Source: Desulfobacterales bacterium (GTDB lineage Bacteria > Desulfobacterota > Desulfobacteria > Desulfobacterales > BuS5). Taken from it: DNA of 17,230 bases. Under the pieces are notes generated by a model, which saw only the letters and a program-made list of their open reading frames with translations, made no database searches and was not told the origin of the DNA. Below, one piece after another: positions 14,917 through 17,230 of the stretch; position 1 is the first letter of the stretch, and each line of letters starts with the position of its first letter. The stretch lies in NCBI GenBank assembly GCA_016735355.1, contig JAERRQ010000348.1:1-17230 (forward strand), in the 5' to 3' direction. The position numbers and the translations under genes were made by a program.

Positions 14917-15789
14917 ATGTTTTCAGAGACACTTTTTAATCACCTGCATTGTTTTGCAGGGACTACCAATTATTTAACACCTCTTTCACCCGTGCCTACA
15001 TTTTTAACTCCGAGCGGAAGGATAGAGCATAAAATTCGTTGCTTAATGTTTGATATTTACGGCACCCTTTTTATCAGCGGGGCAGGGGATATAAGTATTT
15101 CGCAGAAAAAGCCGGTCAAGATGCCGGGACTTGAGCGGATGCTGAATCAATTTGGAATAGATAAAAAACCGGAAGCCCTTCGCAAAGATCTTTTCAGGGA
15201 AATTGAAAAGAGACATGCAGAATCAAGAAGCAAGGGCGTCGATTATCCTGAGGTTGAGGTAGACCGTATCTGGATGAATGTTCTTGGGAAGAGTAATCAT
15301 GGGGAGGTCAGGCAATTCGCGGAATTGTTTGAGCTTATAGTCAATCCTGTATATCCGATGCCTAACCTTGGAGAACTTCTTGCGGCATGCAAAGATTCCG
15401 GAATTCTGATGGGTATTATTTCCAACGCCCAATTTTATACGCCCTACCTGTTTAACCGGTTTTTCGATTCCGATCCGGAAGGTCTGGGATTCCACCCCGA
15501 CCTCACCATATATTCATACAGATTCGGATGTGCAAAACCTTCACTATGTCTTTTTCAAACTGCTGCCGCAAGGCTTAAAAATATGGGAGTTGCAAAAGAG
15601 TCGGTTCTTTATGTGGGTAATGATATGCTGAATGATATAATGCCCGCAAAAAAAACAGGTTTTAAAACAGCCCTGTTTGCAGGGGATAAAAGATCTCTGA
15701 GGCTAAGAAAAGATGAGCCGTTATGTAAAAATATAAAAGCGGATCTTGTGATTACGGGTCTTGCTCAATTAATTGGTTATAGATGGTAG
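14917..15789 (+). CDS. HAD-superfamily hydrolase, dehalogenase-like motif I
   Basis: A 290-residue soluble protein with a HAD Rossmann core. Motif I is LMFDIYGTLF with nucleophile D46; the usual second Asp (DxD) is Y48, a pattern seen in 2-haloacid-dehalogenase-type members and many uncharacterised relatives. Motif II is IISNAQ, motif III the Lys in CAKPSLCLF, and motif IV VGNDMLNDI. An alpha-helical cap lies between motifs I and II (about 65-150). The first 40 residues form an extension that lacks similarity I can name; no strong Shine-Dalgarno precedes the ATG, so the start is uncertain. It lies 22 bp ahead of the first pqiA-like gene and may be cotranscribed with it. The substrate cannot be told from sequence. 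Confidence 0.83.
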   Translation: MFSETLFNHLHCFAGTTNYLTPLSPVPTFLTPSGRIEHKIRCLMFDIYGTLFISGAGDISISQKKPVKMPGLERMLNQFGIDKKPEALRKDLFREIEKRHAESRSKGVDYPEVEVDRIWMNVLGKSNHGEVRQFAELFELIVNPVYPMPNLGELLAACKDSGILMGIISNAQFYTPYLFNRFFDSDPEGLGFHPDLTIYSYRFGCAKPSLCLFQTAAARLKNMGVAKESVLYVGNDMLNDIMPAKKTGFKTALFAGDKRSLRLRKDEPLCKNIKADLVITGLAQLIGYRW

Positions 15790-15811
15790 CCAAATGATTT
15801 AATTAAATTCT

Positions 15812-16447
15812 ATGGAAACTCTAAGCCAAAAGAGTAATATATCCGGATTGATCGCCTGCAACGGCTGTGATCTTCTGCTTGAACATGTTGAAGTTGAGCC
15901 TGGGCTTGCTCTATTCTGTCCAAGATGCGGAAAAAAACTCCAGGCCTCCAAAAAGAATTCCGTTGACAAAACACTTGCCCTCAGCATTACAGCTCTTCTG
16001 CTTTATCTGCCGGCCGTTTTCATGCCTCTAATGACTCTTGACACCCTGGGATTTAAAGAGAGCGGTTCCATCGTTGACGGGGTTGTACGGCTTTATGATA
16101 AGGGCTATCTATTTGTATCTCTGCTGGTCTTATTGACAAGCCTCCTCTTTCCGCTGGTCAAGCTGTCACTCCTTTTGGTTGTTTCCCTGAGCCTTAAGTT
16201 AAAGCGCTATCCGGACATCCTTCCTTTGCTGATGCGATCTTTCCACCACCTTGATAGATGGGGGATGCTTGAAGTATATCTGATAGGTATTCTGGTGACA
16301 CTTATCAAAATGTATCATTTGGCGAATATCCATTATGATCTCGGTTTTTTTTGCTTTGTCGGCTTTTTGTTTGCCACCCTTTGTTCTTCGACAGCCATGG
16401 ATGAACACCTTTTTTGGGATCTTATTGAGAGAAAAGGGGGAATTTGA
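15812..16447 (+). CDS. Single-domain PqiA-like membrane protein (first copy)
   Basis: A 211-residue paraquat-inducible-protein-A family protein. The N-terminus has a zinc-ribbon pattern, CNGC (C16, C19) and CPRCG (C36, C39). About four membrane segments follow from residue 53. PLMTLDTLG after the first and FPLVKLSLLL and DRWGMLEVYLIGIL in the middle are PqiA-domain motifs. E. coli PqiA (about 417 residues) has two such domains fused; here each is a separate gene. PqiA proteins are inner-membrane partners of the PqiB MCE protein in lipid traffic across the periplasm. The stop overlaps the start of the next gene (TTGA). No clear Shine-Dalgarno is seen. Confidence 0.9.
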   Translation: METLSQKSNISGLIACNGCDLLLEHVEVEPGLALFCPRCGKKLQASKKNSVDKTLALSITALLLYLPAVFMPLMTLDTLGFKESGSIVDGVVRLYDKGYLFVSLLVLLTSLLFPLVKLSLLLVVSLSLKLKRYPDILPLLMRSFHHLDRWGMLEVYLIGILVTLIKMYHLANIHYDLGFFCFVGFLFATLCSSTAMDEHLFWDLIERKGGI

Positions 16448-17079
16448 AATTTATGGCCAATACCAATCGTCATATTACCGCCATGGAAGCTGGACTTGCT
16501 CTGTGCCGTGATTGCGGCAAACTTCTTCCAATCAATGGGCAGCATGGGGTAAAATCCGGGTTCTGCCCGAGATGCGGGGCAAGGATACATCTCCGCAAGC
16601 CTGACAGTATGGTTCGAACCTGGGCGCTGATAGTTACTGCGGCTCTTCTCGCTTTTCCTGCTAATCTGCTTCCTGTTATGCGGGTTGATTATCTTGGAGT
16701 GCCTGAGGAATCCACCATAATGGACGGGATCATATATTTTTTTCAAGAAGGCTCTTATGCTATCGGTATAATCATCCTGACCGCCAGTATTCTGGTGCCT
16801 CTTTTCAAGATAATAGGGATTAGCCTGATACTCCTTTCGATTCATTTTAAATGGAAAACATGGCTCAGGCATACGGCTTTGATGTTTAGGGTGATCGAAT
16901 TTGTCGGGCGCTGGTCAATGATTGATATTTTTGCCATATCGCTTCTTCAGGTACTTGTTAATTTCGGTTATTTAACATCTATCGAGGTTGCACCCGCTGC
17001 AACCTATTTTGCCGCTGTGGTACTGACCACCATGTTTGCAGCGATTACCTTTGATCCGCGCCTGATGTGGGATAAATGA
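16444..17079 (+). CDS. Single-domain PqiA-like membrane protein (second copy)
   Basis: A 211-residue paralogue of the preceding gene. It has zinc-ribbon cysteines C21, C24, C41 and C44 (CRDCGK and FCPRCGAR) and then four membrane segments. Family motifs include NLLPVMRVDYLG, VPLFKIIGISLI and FVGRWSMIDIFAISLL. The VGRWSM-DIF form resembles the second PqiA domain of fused proteins, so the pair probably acts as a split PqiA. The frame begins at TTG (16444) with an AAGGGGG Shine-Dalgarno at suitable spacing and a 4-bp overlap with the upstream stop. An ATG three codons later (16453) is the alternative. A pqiB-type gene follows 16 bp downstream. Confidence 0.9.
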   Translation: MKFMANTNRHITAMEAGLALCRDCGKLLPINGQHGVKSGFCPRCGARIHLRKPDSMVRTWALIVTAALLAFPANLLPVMRVDYLGVPEESTIMDGIIYFFQEGSYAIGIIILTASILVPLFKIIGISLILLSIHFKWKTWLRHTALMFRVIEFVGRWSMIDIFAISLLQVLVNFGYLTSIEVAPAATYFAAVVLTTMFAAITFDPRLMWDK

Positions 17080-17095
17080 GGATTAAGAAAACTAT

Positions 17096-17230
17096 ATGGA
17101 AACTCCCATTATAAAAAGCAAAGGAATATCCCCGATCTGGATTCTGCCGCTTATAGCCCTTATTATTGGGGGGTGGCTGCTTTACAAAAGTGTCCGGGAC
17201 GCCGGCATCACTATTATAGTTCACTTTGAA
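17096..17230 (+). CDS. pqiB: PqiB-like MCE/MlaD-domain protein, 5' part only
   Basis: The window ends 45 codons into this gene. The visible sequence has a charged start (METPIIKSKG), a single membrane segment (WILPLIALIIGGWLLY), and the first strand of an MCE/MlaD domain (GITIIVHFE). This matches the start of PqiB/YebT-type proteins, which form periplasmic tubes or barrels for lipid transport between the membranes. The position straight after two pqiA-like genes supports this. A GAGGA lies about 13 nt before the ATG. The number of MCE domains cannot be seen here. Confidence 0.88.
   Translation, partial: METPIIKSKGISPIWILPLIALIIGGWLLYKSVRDAGITIIVHFE

Noticed and set aside
16333..16872. Open reading frame of 179 codons on the minus strand
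   Set aside because: It is antisense to the two pqiA-like genes, which have clear domain structure and good start signals.
1..17230. CRISPR array, defence system or biosynthetic cluster
   Set aside because: No regularly spaced repeats, and no nuclease, helicase, toxin-antitoxin or synthase genes; nearly all genes are recognisable housekeeping genes.

Overview
The window reads as an ordinary stretch of chromosome from an AT-rich Gram-negative bacterium. It most resembles an anaerobic deltaproteobacterium (Desulfobacterota, Desulfobacteria-like). The inference rests on four things: the def-fmt-PASTA-rpe gene order, a LL-diaminopimelate aminotransferase (DapL) next to dapF, single-domain PqiA proteins followed by a PqiB/MCE gene, and an RpfG-type REC-GAF-HD-GYP regulator. 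No gene here fixes the genus.

Layout. (1) 1-160: a tRNA-Lys(CTT) on + behind a good sigma70-type promoter. (2) 218-5385, minus strand: an operon-like run HD-GYP regulator > def > fmt > PASTA protein > rpe > arfB, joined by gaps or overlaps of -1 to about 60 bp. It handles translation start and end (deformylation, formylation, ribosome rescue) plus the pentose phosphate pathway. (3) 5386-5613: a divergent, very AT-rich control region with two TATAAT boxes in a 16-bp tandem repeat. (4) 5614-6501, +: methionine aminopeptidase with an N-terminal SEC-C zinc motif, meeting purQ tail to tail with an 11-bp overlap. (5) 6491-9361, minus: trpB > trpA > purQ. (6) 9455-9626, minus: a tRNA-Gly(GCC)/tRNA-Cys(GCA) pair with its own promoter. 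(7) 9701-14209, minus: dapF > dapL > folK > small YHS-like membrane protein > transaldolase > pgsA > DUF29 protein. (8) 14210-14916: intergenic, mostly filled by the decayed remains of a REP-associated tyrosine transposase (HUH/Y1 family) carrying two REP-like palindromes. (9) 14917-17230, +: a HAD-family hydrolase, two single-domain PqiA-like membrane proteins and the start of a PqiB/MlaD-type gene cut by the window edge.

Functionally, fmt, def and map make up the N-terminal formyl-methionine cycle: formylate initiator tRNA, remove formyl, remove Met. They lie on both sides of one divergent control region. dapL and dapF are consecutive steps to meso-diaminopimelate and lysine. pqiA-pqiA-pqiB form an envelope lipid-transport module. 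No phage, CRISPR, defence island or biosynthetic cluster was seen. The most informative accessory feature is the transposase relic at 14349-14813, whose gene can be reconstructed through two frame breaks and one nonsense codon.
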